A stretch of DNA of 64,000 bases, from contig NZ_JAUXVR010000022.1 in the NCBI RefSeq assembly GCF_030680395.1, forward strand, positions 53,669-117,668. Reading direction: 5' to 3'. This document shows, piece by piece, positions 36,168 through 45,789 of the stretch. The stretch is from Methylobacter sp. GTDB lineage: Bacteria > Pseudomonadota > Gammaproteobacteria > Methylococcales > Methylomonadaceae. Within the stretch, counting starts at the first letter, position 1. Every line of letters begins with the position of its first letter. The notes beneath the pieces were generated by a model. The model ran no database searches, had not been told where the DNA came from, and was given only the letters and a program-made list of their open reading frames with translations. A program made the translations under genes and the position numbers.

Positions 36168-38264
36168 CTACACCACACACTGTAAAGTCAACACAAAACT
36201 CACCCCATCATTTTGATTTTCGACTCGGATGGTTCCGCCCATTTTTGCCATATAAGTTCGCGCAACAAATAATCCTTGTCCTCGTCGCTCGCTGCTATTA
36301 AATGCCTCCGTATCTGAGATACCGTACTCGAATAATTTATCCAACAACGCGGGGCTGATGGACTGGCCTTGGTTGTGAATGCCGATGTGCGCGGTGTTGT
36401 CAATGACGCTAAGGTTGATGTGAATGACGGTGCCTGGAATGCGATGACGATCGGCATTACGCAGGATATGCGTGATGACATCTTCGAGAGAAAATTCGTC
36501 CGCACGTACTTGGGTGTTCGGCAGCGAGTCCGCTTGAAACTGCACGTTTAGCACGCCTGCAAAATGGGCATTGTCGGCGACGTTTTGTAAAAACTGGTTA
36601 ATGTCCAGCGTATCGATATGCAAGGTTACGGCTTCCAAGGCTTCGCTGGGCGAAGCGCTGCCGTATAACACGCGCACGGCTTGTTGCATGCGTTGGACAT
36701 AACGATGACTGGCGTCGTCGGATGAGCCATGCAATACCATCAGCGATTGCAGGGGCGACATGATTTCATGTCCGACGGCATGCCACATTTCGCGTTCTTG
36801 TTGAGTACGGATGTGTTCGCGCTGTATGTCGTTTTTAACGCGCTGTAATAGATCCGCCAAACTGCCTGCCAAAATCCCCAATTCATCACGGCCGCGTAGG
36901 TCGGCAAAATCCAGTTGCTTGAACTGTTGTTCAAACTGCCCGTCTTGCATGGTGTGCGACACCGTTGCCGCACGTTTGGTGAGAACCGCCACGCGGCGCA
37001 CGAAGCTGAATTCAATCACCAGCCACGCCAAAACAATCGCTGCCAGCATTGCCGCAACAAACCAGGAGGTTCGTGTTGCGGCAATGCTTAAACCGCGATC
37101 AAGGCTACGCAGTTGGCCGGTTAATCGCATTTCATAACGGCCTGCGGCGGTGGTAATGATGTCGTACAGCTCAAGCTTTTCGGGAACGTCTTGAATCGGT
37201 AAACGATGAATTAAGCGAGTGAGCCAAGGCGACGATGTTTCAATGGCTTGCTTGCCCTTGATGGTTAACAGCGCTTGAGTCGTTTGCCCCAGCTTGCGCA
37301 CCGATAAAGTCTCACCGGGCTGCAAGATGGTTTGCAAGTCGTTTAATGAAAAAGGCGGCAATGCGTTTTGAGCATTGCTATCAAACAAGGGTTGGCTATT
37401 TTGCGGAGCCAGCATTTGCATGCTGAGGCGGATATTTTCCAAATCAGCGGGCGGCCAAACCGGGCGATGGCCTTGAAAAAGTGCATCGCGCAAGGGTTCA
37501 ACGGGCAAGCGTATGGAAAAATAGGCGAGCCTTGGGCAGTTTGGGGTATCGCTGACGGCACCCGCACAGTGCGGGCTTTGCCATAACCAACCGCGAAAAT
37601 CGCGCACCGGCTTGGCATCGCTTCTGAGTAACTCGCCAGTTTCGACAAAGCCGGTCAGTCGTCCTTGTTGGCTGGCCGCTTCCGGTGCATTTTGCGCTTC
37701 AAAGGGTGCAATCCACAGCCACTGTTTGCCGCGCATTTGTAAATTGACCCGCGCACGGTGGACGGCATCCAGTTGCAACAGGCCGGGTTTTCTACTCACC
37801 AGTTCGGTGCTCGGAAAACTGCCCACCAAATAAATGAAGCCACCGGCATAGGGATTATTGCCAATGGCGACGCAAATCAAGCTGCCATTGGGGTACACCA
37901 CGCTACAGCCGGACATTTCAACCGCTTGTTGCGCTTTATATTGATCGTCGAAATCCAATGAACCGTACGGCAACATCAACGGATGCAGCGGCGTGGAAAA
38001 ATTGCTGACACTGGGATTTAACAGGGCTAATTGGCCGGATGGATGGCGCAGTTTCGCCATGATTTCCGCTTGAGTTTTGCTAAAACTACTTTGGTAGTTT
38101 TGATAACTGCGCTGTTTTTCTTCATGGAGCAACACGATAGCCAGCGCGAGTGTTGCGAGCATCAGCAACACAAAGGTGGCGCGTAACACCAAACGATTGT
38201 GAAATGCGGCTAAGCCTAAACGGGGAGCCGCGAGTTCAGCCAGCGCCGGCAACACGACTTTCAT
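36168..38264 (-). CDS. Membrane sensor histidine kinase
   Basis: This 698-residue kinase has a membrane segment near residues 25-45, a large periplasmic sensor of about 330 residues, a second membrane segment (WFVAAMLAAIVLAWLVIEF) and a HAMP-like linker. The phosphorylation site is H499 in VGHEIMSPLQSLM. The ATPase part has ILRNADRHR (N box) and SSERRGQGLFVARTYM (G box). The ATG at 38264 overlaps the stop of the response regulator by ATGA. Some ligand with periplasmic access is expected. Confidence 0.92.
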   Translation of the reverse strand: MKVVLPALAELAAPRLGLAAFHNRLVLRATFVLLMLATLALAIVLLHEEKQRSYQNYQSSFSKTQAEIMAKLRHPSGQLALLNPSVSNFSTPLHPLMLPYGSLDFDDQYKAQQAVEMSGCSVVYPNGSLICVAIGNNPYAGGFIYLVGSFPSTELVSRKPGLLQLDAVHRARVNLQMRGKQWLWIAPFEAQNAPEAASQQGRLTGFVETGELLRSDAKPVRDFRGWLWQSPHCAGAVSDTPNCPRLAYFSIRLPVEPLRDALFQGHRPVWPPADLENIRLSMQMLAPQNSQPLFDSNAQNALPPFSLNDLQTILQPGETLSVRKLGQTTQALLTIKGKQAIETSSPWLTRLIHRLPIQDVPEKLELYDIITTAAGRYEMRLTGQLRSLDRGLSIAATRTSWFVAAMLAAIVLAWLVIEFSFVRRVAVLTKRAATVSHTMQDGQFEQQFKQLDFADLRGRDELGILAGSLADLLQRVKNDIQREHIRTQQEREMWHAVGHEIMSPLQSLMVLHGSSDDASHRYVQRMQQAVRVLYGSASPSEALEAVTLHIDTLDINQFLQNVADNAHFAGVLNVQFQADSLPNTQVRADEFSLEDVITHILRNADRHRIPGTVIHINLSVIDNTAHIGIHNQGQSISPALLDKLFEYGISDTEAFNSSERRGQGLFVARTYMAKMGGTIRVENQNDGVSFVLTLQCVV

Positions 38265-38971
38265 CTCGATACCCAACGAAAACCGCGCATCGGCACGTTT
38301 TCGATGCAGTCAAAATCAGGGTCAAGTTCGCGAAACGCTTCACGTAGGGTGCTGACGTGTTTACGCACATTGTCGCGATTACGCCCGCTTTTCACTACCT
38401 CGAACAAGTCGTTATAGGACACCACTTCGCCGCGATGTTGGTAAAGAGTGGCGAGAATGCGTTGGGCGGTGAGCGGCAAATTGATGCGTTCTCCGCGCCA
38501 TAACGGGCTGAGTTGCCACAGCGGATCAAGCGTTAATTCCTGTGCGGGGACCGGTTCCGGTTTCGCCGCTTGCGCTTGGCGGCTTTTAGCCACGCGCAAC
38601 ATGTCGAGGAAAGTTTCGATGAAATCGTTCTCTTCAAAGGTGGTTTTTTGCAAATAATCCCACGCGTCGAGTGCCTTCATAATGCTGCGATAAATGGCGG
38701 CGGGCATGGCGGAGACGACCAGAACGGGCGTGCCTTGCTGTAGTTTATTGATCTCGTTAATGATGGCTACGCCTGCGTGACGCTCCCGCCCCAGCTCAAT
38801 ATCCAACACCACAATATCGTAAGCTTCGCGGGCAATGGCCGCTTGCGCATCGTCACGGGTAAACCATTGATCGATCTGCACGTCGTTCATTTCTGCTGTC
38901 GCCGCTTTAATCCAACCTGCAAATTGGTTGCTGGTGGGGCGATCGTCTTCGATTACCGCTACTTTGGTCAT
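38261..38971 (-). CDS. Response regulator with winged-helix output
   Basis: This 236-residue regulator pairs with the kinase downstream. The receiver shows the acidic pair E8-D9-D10, phosphoacceptor D57 in VVLDIELG and a lysine in DYLQKTTF. Residues 145-236 form an OmpR-like winged helix (LTAQRILATLYQHRGEVVSYNDLFEVV to PMRGFRWVS). Translation is coupled to the kinase. Divergent from it, 500 bases away, is the SPFH gene, a possible target. Confidence 0.92.
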   Translation of the reverse strand: MTKVAVIEDDRPTSNQFAGWIKAATAEMNDVQIDQWFTRDDAQAAIAREAYDIVVLDIELGRERHAGVAIINEINKLQQGTPVLVVSAMPAAIYRSIMKALDAWDYLQKTTFEENDFIETFLDMLRVAKSRQAQAAKPEPVPAQELTLDPLWQLSPLWRGERINLPLTAQRILATLYQHRGEVVSYNDLFEVVKSGRNRDNVRKHVSTLREAFRELDPDFDCIENVPMRGFRWVSR

Positions 38972-39471
38972 TGTTTCTCCAGGTTAATTCTCAAACTTGT
39001 AGGGACAGATCCCATATGCATCAAGCCAATCTAATTACTCGCCTCTTGTCCATTGAATTACGACCAATGCTGTAGGAGCGGGCCATGCCCGCGGCCAGAG
39101 TGAGCATGTTATCAATCGTTGCCACAATATCGCGGACATGGCCCGCTCCTACAACGTTACTGTCCACAACCACAGCAAGATGGGGTGAGTAGTTCCCTTA
39201 GGATTAATAAACCATAACCGACACGAAGTTTTTACCTCGTTTTCATGTTCTTCATGGTTTTATGCTCTGCGGTTTTATGTATGCTCGCAATTATCAACCC
39301 TTCCGCCAAAAAACGTTGTGAGTTTTTCTTCCGCACCCGGAATAGTCCTTCACTACTGTGAAATAACTGGGTGAGCGGCTGCATTGAACCTTCCCGGCTA
39401 AACACGAAGAATGTCTTCCAGCGCACGGCATAACGCAGGCGCAAATTAACCCTCAGTTAAGGAGAATCATC
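38972..39471. other. Divergent intergenic region with repeat
   Basis: These 500 bases between the response regulator and the SPFH gene hold one inverted repeat (39072-39152). AAGGAG just before 39472 is the ribosome binding site of the SPFH gene. Short open frames on the minus strand here have no start signal and are not supported. Confidence 0.55.
39072..39152. repeat. GTAGGAGCGGGCC inverted repeat, copy 3
   Basis: The left arm GTAGGAGCGGGCCATGCCCG pairs with CGCGGACATGGCCCGCTCCTAC. It is the same family as 9224 and 19210. Confidence 0.87.
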
Positions 39472-40716
39472 ATGTTGAATCGCGTTAAAAACATCGTCCA
39501 CGGCATTCGGAATCTGTTTGCTCAATCCGCCGATAAAATCTTTGCCGACACTGGCGCACCGCGACAATGCGTAGTCATCAGCAAAACTTTAATTACGGTG
39601 GGTTTGTTAGGCGCCCTGGGTTATGGAATTTACCAACATCCGCCTTTTCAAAACGTTCCTCAAGGTTCAGTGGGAGCACGAATTAATCAGTTCACCGGCA
39701 GCGTGAGCGAATGGCGGAACGGCAATGTATTGGTGATTCCTGGGCTGTATCAGATGCAGGTGTATTCACTGCGCGATCAGCTTTATCACCCGGGTGACAT
39801 TCAGAGTGCAACAGGCAGTGCGCCGCTGCAATCCAGCGAAGGTTTGTCGTTTGGGGTTGATTTGTCGGTTCGTTATGCTTTGGATCCGCTTAAAATCACT
39901 GCGCTGGCTAAAACCGGCCCCGACGACATCAGCAAAGGACTGGTCGAATCTGCGGTACAAGGCGTCATTTATAAAGTTTTTGCCAACTATACGATGCGCG
40001 AAATTTTCTCGGTCAAACGTGTGGAAATCCAACAACTGATTGAAAAGGAAGTGGGCGCGAGTTTAGCCGGAGACGGCATTGTGTTGCGTTATGTACAACT
40101 CGGCAACATTGATTTACCCGCACAATATCGGCGCGGGATGGAAGGTTTGTTAGCCGAAGAATTAGCGACTCAGAAGATGCGTTACACCTTGGAACTCAAA
40201 GAAAAACAGGTTAAGCAATCAGCCTTGGAAGCCGAAGCCGAAAAAGCGCGTCGCGAAACCGAAGCACAGGCGGCGGCGAGCGAACAAGTCATTGCCGCCA
40301 AAGCCCAAGAAGAAGCGATGAAGCATGTGTTGCCTTTCAAAGAAAAGCAAATTCAACAACGCCAATTAGAAGCGGAAGCCGACAAAGTCGCCCGTATTCG
40401 CGTTGCGGAAGGCAGCGCGCAAGCACGCCGCATCGAGGCGGAAGGTGAAGCCGACGCGCGGCAAAAACTGGCCGATGCCGAAGTGTATCGTGCAGAACAC
40501 ATGGGCAAAACCAACGCCGAACAAATGGAACGTGAAGGTGCGTTGGTGACCAAACATCCGCTGCTGATTCAAAAAACATTGGCGGATAAACTCTCCGATA
40601 AAGTACAGGTGATTATCGCCTCGCCTCCTGCCGCTGGCGGTTTTATCGGTGCCAATTTATTGGGTACTTCGCCAGTAAATGCTGCGCGTGCCAATGAAAC
40701 AGCAGGAGCGGAATAA
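39472..40716 (+). CDS. SPFH/band 7 (prohibitin-like) membrane protein
   Basis: This 414-residue protein has one membrane segment (about residues 38-57, TLITVGLLGALGYGIYQ) and an SPFH domain with VPQGSVGARINQFTG and FANYTMREIFSVKRVEIQQ. A long alanine- and glutamate-rich coiled coil covers about residues 225-365. Such proteins form large membrane-bound assemblies. AAGGAGAATCATC precedes the ATG. The next gene begins two bases after its stop, so the two are cotranscribed. Confidence 0.92.
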   Translation: MLNRVKNIVHGIRNLFAQSADKIFADTGAPRQCVVISKTLITVGLLGALGYGIYQHPPFQNVPQGSVGARINQFTGSVSEWRNGNVLVIPGLYQMQVYSLRDQLYHPGDIQSATGSAPLQSSEGLSFGVDLSVRYALDPLKITALAKTGPDDISKGLVESAVQGVIYKVFANYTMREIFSVKRVEIQQLIEKEVGASLAGDGIVLRYVQLGNIDLPAQYRRGMEGLLAEELATQKMRYTLELKEKQVKQSALEAEAEKARRETEAQAAASEQVIAAKAQEEAMKHVLPFKEKQIQQRQLEAEADKVARIRVAEGSAQARRIEAEGEADARQKLADAEVYRAEHMGKTNAEQMEREGALVTKHPLLIQKTLADKLSDKVQVIIASPPAAGGFIGANLLGTSPVNAARANETAGAE

Positions 40717-40718
40717 TC

Positions 40719-42191
40719 ATGAATACAATGTCTATTTTTGTATCTCGTCTATTGCTTGCCCTGTGTTTAACCGGCTCGGCATTCGCCGGCCCGACAGAAA
40801 TGGGGATGATTGTTCAGGATTCAACGGCATTACGCGCCGCCCCGCGTGATTCCGCGCAGCAACAAGCAGTACTGTGGCAAGGCGAATTAGTGGAAATACG
40901 CGGGCAACGGATGGATTATTTACAAGTGTACGACTACCACCGCGAACGTGGCGGCTTTGTGCGCGCCAATCAAATTCGCCGTACCGCCTTGGACGCTAAC
41001 GAAGCTGCTGATTTGTTATCCGTATTACGTTTTATACGCGACACCCCAGGCGCTGAAGCGTTGGGATTCGGTTACGCCGCAGCTTTTCTAAAAGCCGCGC
41101 CTGCCGAAGCATTACGCGGCGCAACAGGCAGCGAGGTATTTGACGCATTAGGCAGCATGGCGGAACGTCTCGCCCAACGCGCTTCAGCCGGAACCGGCGT
41201 TAGCAAAAATGCGGCTATCGCCTTATCGTCGCATTTGGAAGTGGCTGCGCGTTACGGCATCAAATTCATCAGTTATGAACGCGATGGGCAGATGGTGATG
41301 TGTTATGACGGCGAAGCTTATCGTTATGTGTTGGCGGGTGTTGCCACCCCAATCCAACGCGCACAAGCCGCATTAGCCCTCACCCGTGCCGAATGTGTCG
41401 ATCCGGATTTAGGGCCGCGTGACCGTTACCAGCTAAATGAACAATACGCCGTTATCCTTGATAAAGTGGAACATCAGGACTTGCCCGGCTACTTAAAAAA
41501 TCGCGTCTTCATGCGCCGCGCCAGTGTGCGGAGTCGCTTAGCTTACCAGCAAACCCGCAATGGCGAAAATGCGATCGCGACCATGAATTACGCGTTGACT
41601 GAACTGGCCGGTGTAAACGCCCAAGAACTGCCCGATGGTGATTTAAGCGCATACAACGATAGCCTGATGCGTGCGAGCGCCAGCCGCTGGGCAGCATTGC
41701 CCGTAGCGAGTAATTCAGGTAAAAGTTTAAACGTCGTAACTACTAGCGGGCAACCCGGCGAAACCTGTGTGGCACTGGTTGATGGCAAGCAAGAGCTGTT
41801 AAGACGTTGCACTTATAGCGTCGTGTGGGACAACTCCATCAGCATCAATCGCGAACAGAATGCGCTGGCATTGGCCGTGCAACCGATGGAAGCTTGGCGG
41901 GAAATATGGCTGTTCCGCAAAACGGCGCAAGGCTGGGTGTTGCATATTTTACCGCCAAGTGCGAGTAGCCCGGAACTCGGTTATATCGAATTCGCCGGCT
42001 GGATTCCCGGCGACAAGCAAATGTTAATCGCCCGTGAAGCACGTAGCGAAGGTAAATATAAACGTAGTTTTGAAGTGCTGGACCTGGATACTGCAACGAT
42101 ACAACAACAAAGCAGCAAGCCGGGACTGCTGGGTGCATTGCAACGTTGGCAAGCTGCGGGGTGGAAGGAACATACGTTGAGCGTACGCTAA
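40719..42191 (+). CDS. Periplasmic SH3-like domain protein
   Basis: This 490-residue secreted protein has a signal peptide ending near residue 24 (GSAFAG) and an SH3b domain at about residues 27-90 (GMIVQDSTALRAAPRDSAQQ, then VEIRGQRMDYLQVYDYHRERGGFV). The remainder is unrecognised, with a mid part rich in helices and a beta-rich end. It is coupled to the SPFH gene, suggesting a periplasmic partner of that membrane assembly. Confidence 0.82.
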   Translation: MNTMSIFVSRLLLALCLTGSAFAGPTEMGMIVQDSTALRAAPRDSAQQQAVLWQGELVEIRGQRMDYLQVYDYHRERGGFVRANQIRRTALDANEAADLLSVLRFIRDTPGAEALGFGYAAAFLKAAPAEALRGATGSEVFDALGSMAERLAQRASAGTGVSKNAAIALSSHLEVAARYGIKFISYERDGQMVMCYDGEAYRYVLAGVATPIQRAQAALALTRAECVDPDLGPRDRYQLNEQYAVILDKVEHQDLPGYLKNRVFMRRASVRSRLAYQQTRNGENAIATMNYALTELAGVNAQELPDGDLSAYNDSLMRASASRWAALPVASNSGKSLNVVTTSGQPGETCVALVDGKQELLRRCTYSVVWDNSISINREQNALALAVQPMEAWREIWLFRKTAQGWVLHILPPSASSPELGYIEFAGWIPGDKQMLIAREARSEGKYKRSFEVLDLDTATIQQQSSKPGLLGALQRWQAAGWKEHTLSVR

Positions 42192-42239
42192 AAAATTGGG
42201 GAGGGCTTTAATGTTGCTTGCAATCGTAAAATGCCTGCC

Positions 42240-43133
42240 CTATGTTTCGTTTGCACCACGCCCACGCCGAAACGCACCCGGCGAGTTGCCGAAGTAACGC
42301 TTGAACGCCTTGCTGAATGCCGGTACCGAATCGTATCCGCAACGCTCGGCCACCCGCTCTACGCTCATGCCCGGCTCCATCAGCCAGCCTGCCGCAATCT
42401 GCAAGCGCCAGGCGCTAAGGTATTCAATCGGCGAACTGCCGATCAGCGCGGCAAATTTCTCCGATAACACGGTTTTGGACAATCCCGCTTTGGAACACAG
42501 TTCGGCAACCGTCCAAGGTTGCCAAGGCTGCTGATGAATCAAGCCCAACACGGTTGCCAGCCGTCTGTCCTGCATGGCCGCAAACACACCCTCCCCGACC
42601 AAATTTTCCTCAATACAGTAACGAATCACCAACACAAACAGGCTGTCGCATAACCGTTCCACCACCGAGTCGCTGCCAAAACGCTGACCGGAAGCCTCGC
42701 TGATAACAAGCTCAATCAGCTTGGCCAGTATATCGCCAGCTTGATTTTTTTTGATCACAATCTCGGCGGGCAGCGCCTGCCACAATAACGATCGGGGCGC
42801 AGCCAGCTCGATTTCGCCGCAGACAAATCCCGATTCGCCCCCCGCCCAACCGGTCAACTGGGTGTCGGCAGCGTCGCAGGGCAAATGCTCGGCGCTGTAG
42901 GACAAAAAGTGCTTTGGCGCATGCGGCAGGAACAAAATCAAATCGCCGCTTTCCAGCGCCAGCGGCGTTTCCCGGCTCGGTGAATGCACCCAGCCTTCGC
43001 CCTTGCTGAGCAAATGAAACCAAACCGAAGTATCGGAATTGTGATCCATCAGCCAGCGTCCGCAAACGCCGCCCGAATAAACCAGTTTGGCGCGCAAGTT
43101 CAGCGCGTTGACCAGCGCAGTTAAAGCATCCAC
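42240..43133 (-). CDS. AraC-family regulator with cupin sensor
   Basis: This 297-residue regulator has an N-terminal cupin_6-type domain (SVWFHLLSKGEGWVHSPS, LESGDLILFLPHAPKH) and a C-terminal AraC helix-turn-helix pair (about residues 190-295, WTVAELCSKAGLSKTVLSEK and VAERCGYDSVPAFSKAFKRY). It is divergent from the CMD-isochorismatase-tautomerase genes 180 bases away, the usual layout for a local activator of redox or detoxification genes. Confidence 0.92.
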   Translation of the reverse strand: MDALTALVNALNLRAKLVYSGGVCGRWLMDHNSDTSVWFHLLSKGEGWVHSPSRETPLALESGDLILFLPHAPKHFLSYSAEHLPCDAADTQLTGWAGGESGFVCGEIELAAPRSLLWQALPAEIVIKKNQAGDILAKLIELVISEASGQRFGSDSVVERLCDSLFVLVIRYCIEENLVGEGVFAAMQDRRLATVLGLIHQQPWQPWTVAELCSKAGLSKTVLSEKFAALIGSSPIEYLSAWRLQIAAGWLMEPGMSVERVAERCGYDSVPAFSKAFKRYFGNSPGAFRRGRGANET

Positions 43134-43313
43134 ATCGATCTCCCGGACAATCGGACAACAATCCCGGAGTCACGGGCATGGGTTCGGCAAGCCGAATTGC
43201 TTAACCTATCCCCGTCAAAATTTTTCATTGCGGAGATCGTGAAATGAACATTTAGCCCAAGCCCTTGCATAGCAAAACCTATTCAGATTAATCAAAAAAA
43301 CAGGAGAGACAGT

Positions 43314-43892
43314 ATGTCCCAATTTAATATTTATTCCATCCAAAATGCGCCTCTTGCTGCCCAGCCGCTGCTTGACGGCGCCCAGCAAAAATTCGGCTTT
43401 TTGCCGAACTTGCTGGGCGGCCTCGCCGAATCGCCGGCGGTATTGCAAGCCTATCTTAACCTGGGCGTCATCCTCGACAAAACCTCGCTGACTCCGGTCG
43501 AGCAACAAGTCGTACTGCTTGCCGCCAGTGTCGAAAACCATTGCATTTACTGCGTAGCCGTCCATTCAATGCTGGCCAAACATAAAGCCAAGGCCGATGC
43601 CGCTATTGTCGATGCACTGCGTGAACAACAGCCGTTGCCGGACAAAAAACTGGATGCCTTGGCAACCTTTACTCGCGCCGTGGTCGAACAGCGCGGTAAG
43701 GTAACCGGCATAGCCTTGGATAATTTTATCGCCGCAGGATACAGTCGGTCGCAGGTGCTGGAAGTAGTGCTGGGCGTAACGATGAAAACCCTCAGCAACT
43801 ACGCCAATCATATTATTCATGCGCCGCTGGACAGTCAATTCAAAGCCGAGGAATGGAATGCCCCGACCCAGTGCAACAAGCAGTGCGCTTGA
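43314..43892 (+). CDS. AhpD/CMD-family peroxidase-like protein
   Basis: This 192-residue protein belongs to the carboxymuconolactone decarboxylase/AhpD fold. The redox motif C77-I-Y-C80 with H84 is present, along with PVEQQVVLLAASVENHC and SRSQVLEVVLGVTMKTLSNY. Members act as alkylhydroperoxidase-type enzymes. GGAGAGACAGT precedes the ATG. It starts the group activated, presumably, by the divergent AraC protein. Confidence 0.9.
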   Translation: MSQFNIYSIQNAPLAAQPLLDGAQQKFGFLPNLLGGLAESPAVLQAYLNLGVILDKTSLTPVEQQVVLLAASVENHCIYCVAVHSMLAKHKAKADAAIVDALREQQPLPDKKLDALATFTRAVVEQRGKVTGIALDNFIAAGYSRSQVLEVVLGVTMKTLSNYANHIIHAPLDSQFKAEEWNAPTQCNKQCA

Positions 43893-43929
43893 TCGCAACC
43901 AGCAACCAACTCAATTGAAGGAACCCCCT

Positions 43930-44571
43930 ATGAATGCAAAACAGACCGCAGTCGTCCTGTTGGAACTACAGAACGACTTTCTCAGCGAGGGCGGCAAGCT
44001 GTATCCCCTGCTGAAACCCGTGCTCGAAAAACACAATGTCATAGCTAACCTTAACCAACTGATCAAGGGTGCACGGGAACAAGGCATGCTGATCGTGCAT
44101 ACGCCCATCCAATTCTCCCCGGATTACAGGGAGATGGGCCATGCGCCTTACGGCATCATGGCAACGGTGAAAGATGCAGGCGCTTTGATCAAGGAGACTT
44201 GGGGCGCCGAAATCGCACCGGTCATTGCCCGCCGGGACAGCGACATTGTGATCGACGGAAAATCCAGCATCGATGCGTTCGCCGGAACCAACCTCGATTT
44301 CGTGCTGCGCGCCCATGGCATCACCACCATAGCGCTTGCGGGACAGCTGACCAATATCTGCATCGAGTCTACGATGCGTTCCGCCTACGACAAGGGCTAT
44401 CGGGTGTTCGGCATCACCGATGCCGGCGCGACCATCAGTCTCGAACAGTACCGTATTTCCGTCGAGAACAACTGGCCGATGTTTTCCTTGCCGGTGACGC
44501 AGCAGGAATTCCTTGAACAGGCCACAGGATCATGCCGTCAAACCAGTTCCGGCTCATCCTGCGGCCAGTAA
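43930..44571 (+). CDS. Isochorismatase-family cysteine hydrolase
   Basis: This 213-residue hydrolase begins at the ATG 43930 behind GAAGG; the longer frame runs back into the CMD gene. The catalytic Asp is D16 in LLELQNDFLSEGG, and the nucleophile cysteine lies in LAGQLTNICIESTMRSAYDKGY. The substrate may be an amide or similar small compound and cannot be told. It lies 37 bases after the CMD gene. Confidence 0.9.
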   Translation: MNAKQTAVVLLELQNDFLSEGGKLYPLLKPVLEKHNVIANLNQLIKGAREQGMLIVHTPIQFSPDYREMGHAPYGIMATVKDAGALIKETWGAEIAPVIARRDSDIVIDGKSSIDAFAGTNLDFVLRAHGITTIALAGQLTNICIESTMRSAYDKGYRVFGITDAGATISLEQYRISVENNWPMFSLPVTQQEFLEQATGSCRQTSSGSSCGQ

Positions 44572-44615
44572 AAATCCGCGTTTAACAACACAATCATTTT
44601 GACAGGAGAAACACC

Positions 44616-44837
44616 ATGCCACTCGTACAAATCAAAGGTATCAGCGGTTATTTATCGCTACAACAAAAACAGGAAATCATCAGCAAGGTCACCGATGCGA
44701 TCGTATCCGTAGAAGGCGAAGGCTTAAGGCCGGTCACTTGGGTGATCATCGAGGATGTCGCTTCGGGCCAATGGGGCGTCGGCGGACAAGCCGTCACCAC
44801 CGATGCTATTCGCGCGATGAGTCAGGCGTCAGGATAA
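44616..44837 (+). CDS. 4-oxalocrotonate tautomerase-family protein
   Basis: This 73-residue tautomerase starts MPLVQIKGISGYLS, exposing the catalytic Pro1 after methionine removal. The C-terminal GQWGVGGQAVTTDAI is typical. AGGAGAAACACC precedes the ATG. It is in one transcript with the hydrolase. Confidence 0.9.
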   Translation: MPLVQIKGISGYLSLQQKQEIISKVTDAIVSVEGEGLRPVTWVIIEDVASGQWGVGGQAVTTDAIRAMSQASG

Positions 44838-44862
44838 TTGACTCGTAATAACTTGAGCGTTT

Positions 44863-44888
44863 GTAGGTGCGGATTTATCCGCGCCTAC
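44863..44888. repeat. GTAGGTGCGGAT hairpin
   Basis: GTAGGTGCGGAT and ATCCGCGCCTAC form a 12-base stem with one G-T pair around a two-base loop. It belongs to the short GTAGG... class and lies between the tautomerase and redoxin genes. Confidence 0.75.
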
Positions 44889-44916
44889 AGCACCGCATAA
44901 CCGACATAAGGAACCG

Positions 44917-45789
44917 ATGATGAATCTACTTAAATCGATATTTATCAGCAATTACATGACGCTGATGATGGCTATTGCCGGTTATGCCGGATGGATGCTG
45001 TACCAGGGCGGGAACCCAATCGCCTGGAGCGGCGCAATACTGACTGCCGGGCCGCTGTTGATGGTGATTACCCGGCTGATGCTGTTCAAAAACGTGGCGC
45101 GCACCAGCGCCCATTTTCCGTTTATTAATTTCCTGGGCGCAGTCGGCGTAGGCCTTGCCGTTTGGGCCTGGTATGGTCAAGGCGCAAGTGCCATCGCCCC
45201 GGCATTGGCGCTGGCCGGATGGTTCGGTTTTTTACTGTATGCCTACTGGTTTTCAACCTATGGCGGACGCCAACCCAGCGCAAAGCTCAAGATTGGCTCT
45301 ACTTTGCCCGGCTTTACTGTCAGGAACGCCAGTGGTGCAACCGTAACCTCGGCACAGTTAACCGACAAACCGGCCATCCTGATTTTCTTCCGCGGCAACT
45401 GGTGCCCTTTGTGCATGGCCCAGATCAAGGAACTGGCGAGCCGGTATAGAGACATCAGTGCTCTCGGCGTCCGGATTGCGCTGATTTCCCCGCAGCCGCA
45501 CAGCAATACCGAGGCTTTGGCGAAAAAATTCGGCGTGGAATTCGATTTCATAACCGACGAGGGCAACGCCGCCGCCCGCGCATTGGGCATAGCGCAAGCT
45601 CACGGCTTGCCGATGGGCATGCAGATGATGGGCTACGACAGCGAAACCGTACTGCCGACCGTCATCATTACCGGCAACAACGGCAAGGTCATCTGGACGC
45701 ATGAGACCGATAACTACCGTATCCGCCCCGAGCCGGATGTTTACCTGGAGGTGTTGCGCCGTAACCGGATAGTTCCCGATGCGGCTTAG
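44917..45789 (+). CDS. Membrane-anchored redoxin
   Basis: This 290-residue protein has three or four N-terminal membrane segments (about residues 15-110) and a C-terminal peroxiredoxin/thioredoxin-like domain from residue 125 (LKIGSTLPGFTVRNASG). The active site is C163-P-L-C166 in RGNWCPLCMAQIKEL. The membrane anchoring of a redoxin is uncommon. Two ATG codons lie side by side at 44917 and 44920 after AAGGAA. It follows the tautomerase after an 80-base gap containing a small hairpin. Confidence 0.87.
   Translation: MMNLLKSIFISNYMTLMMAIAGYAGWMLYQGGNPIAWSGAILTAGPLLMVITRLMLFKNVARTSAHFPFINFLGAVGVGLAVWAWYGQGASAIAPALALAGWFGFLLYAYWFSTYGGRQPSAKLKIGSTLPGFTVRNASGATVTSAQLTDKPAILIFFRGNWCPLCMAQIKELASRYRDISALGVRIALISPQPHSNTEALAKKFGVEFDFITDEGNAAARALGIAQAHGLPMGMQMMGYDSETVLPTVIITGNNGKVIWTHETDNYRIRPEPDVYLEVLRRNRIVPDAA

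Noticed and set aside
39232..39444. 70-codon minus-strand frame before the SPFH gene
   Set aside because: It lacks a ribosome binding site and recognisable domain; probably chance.
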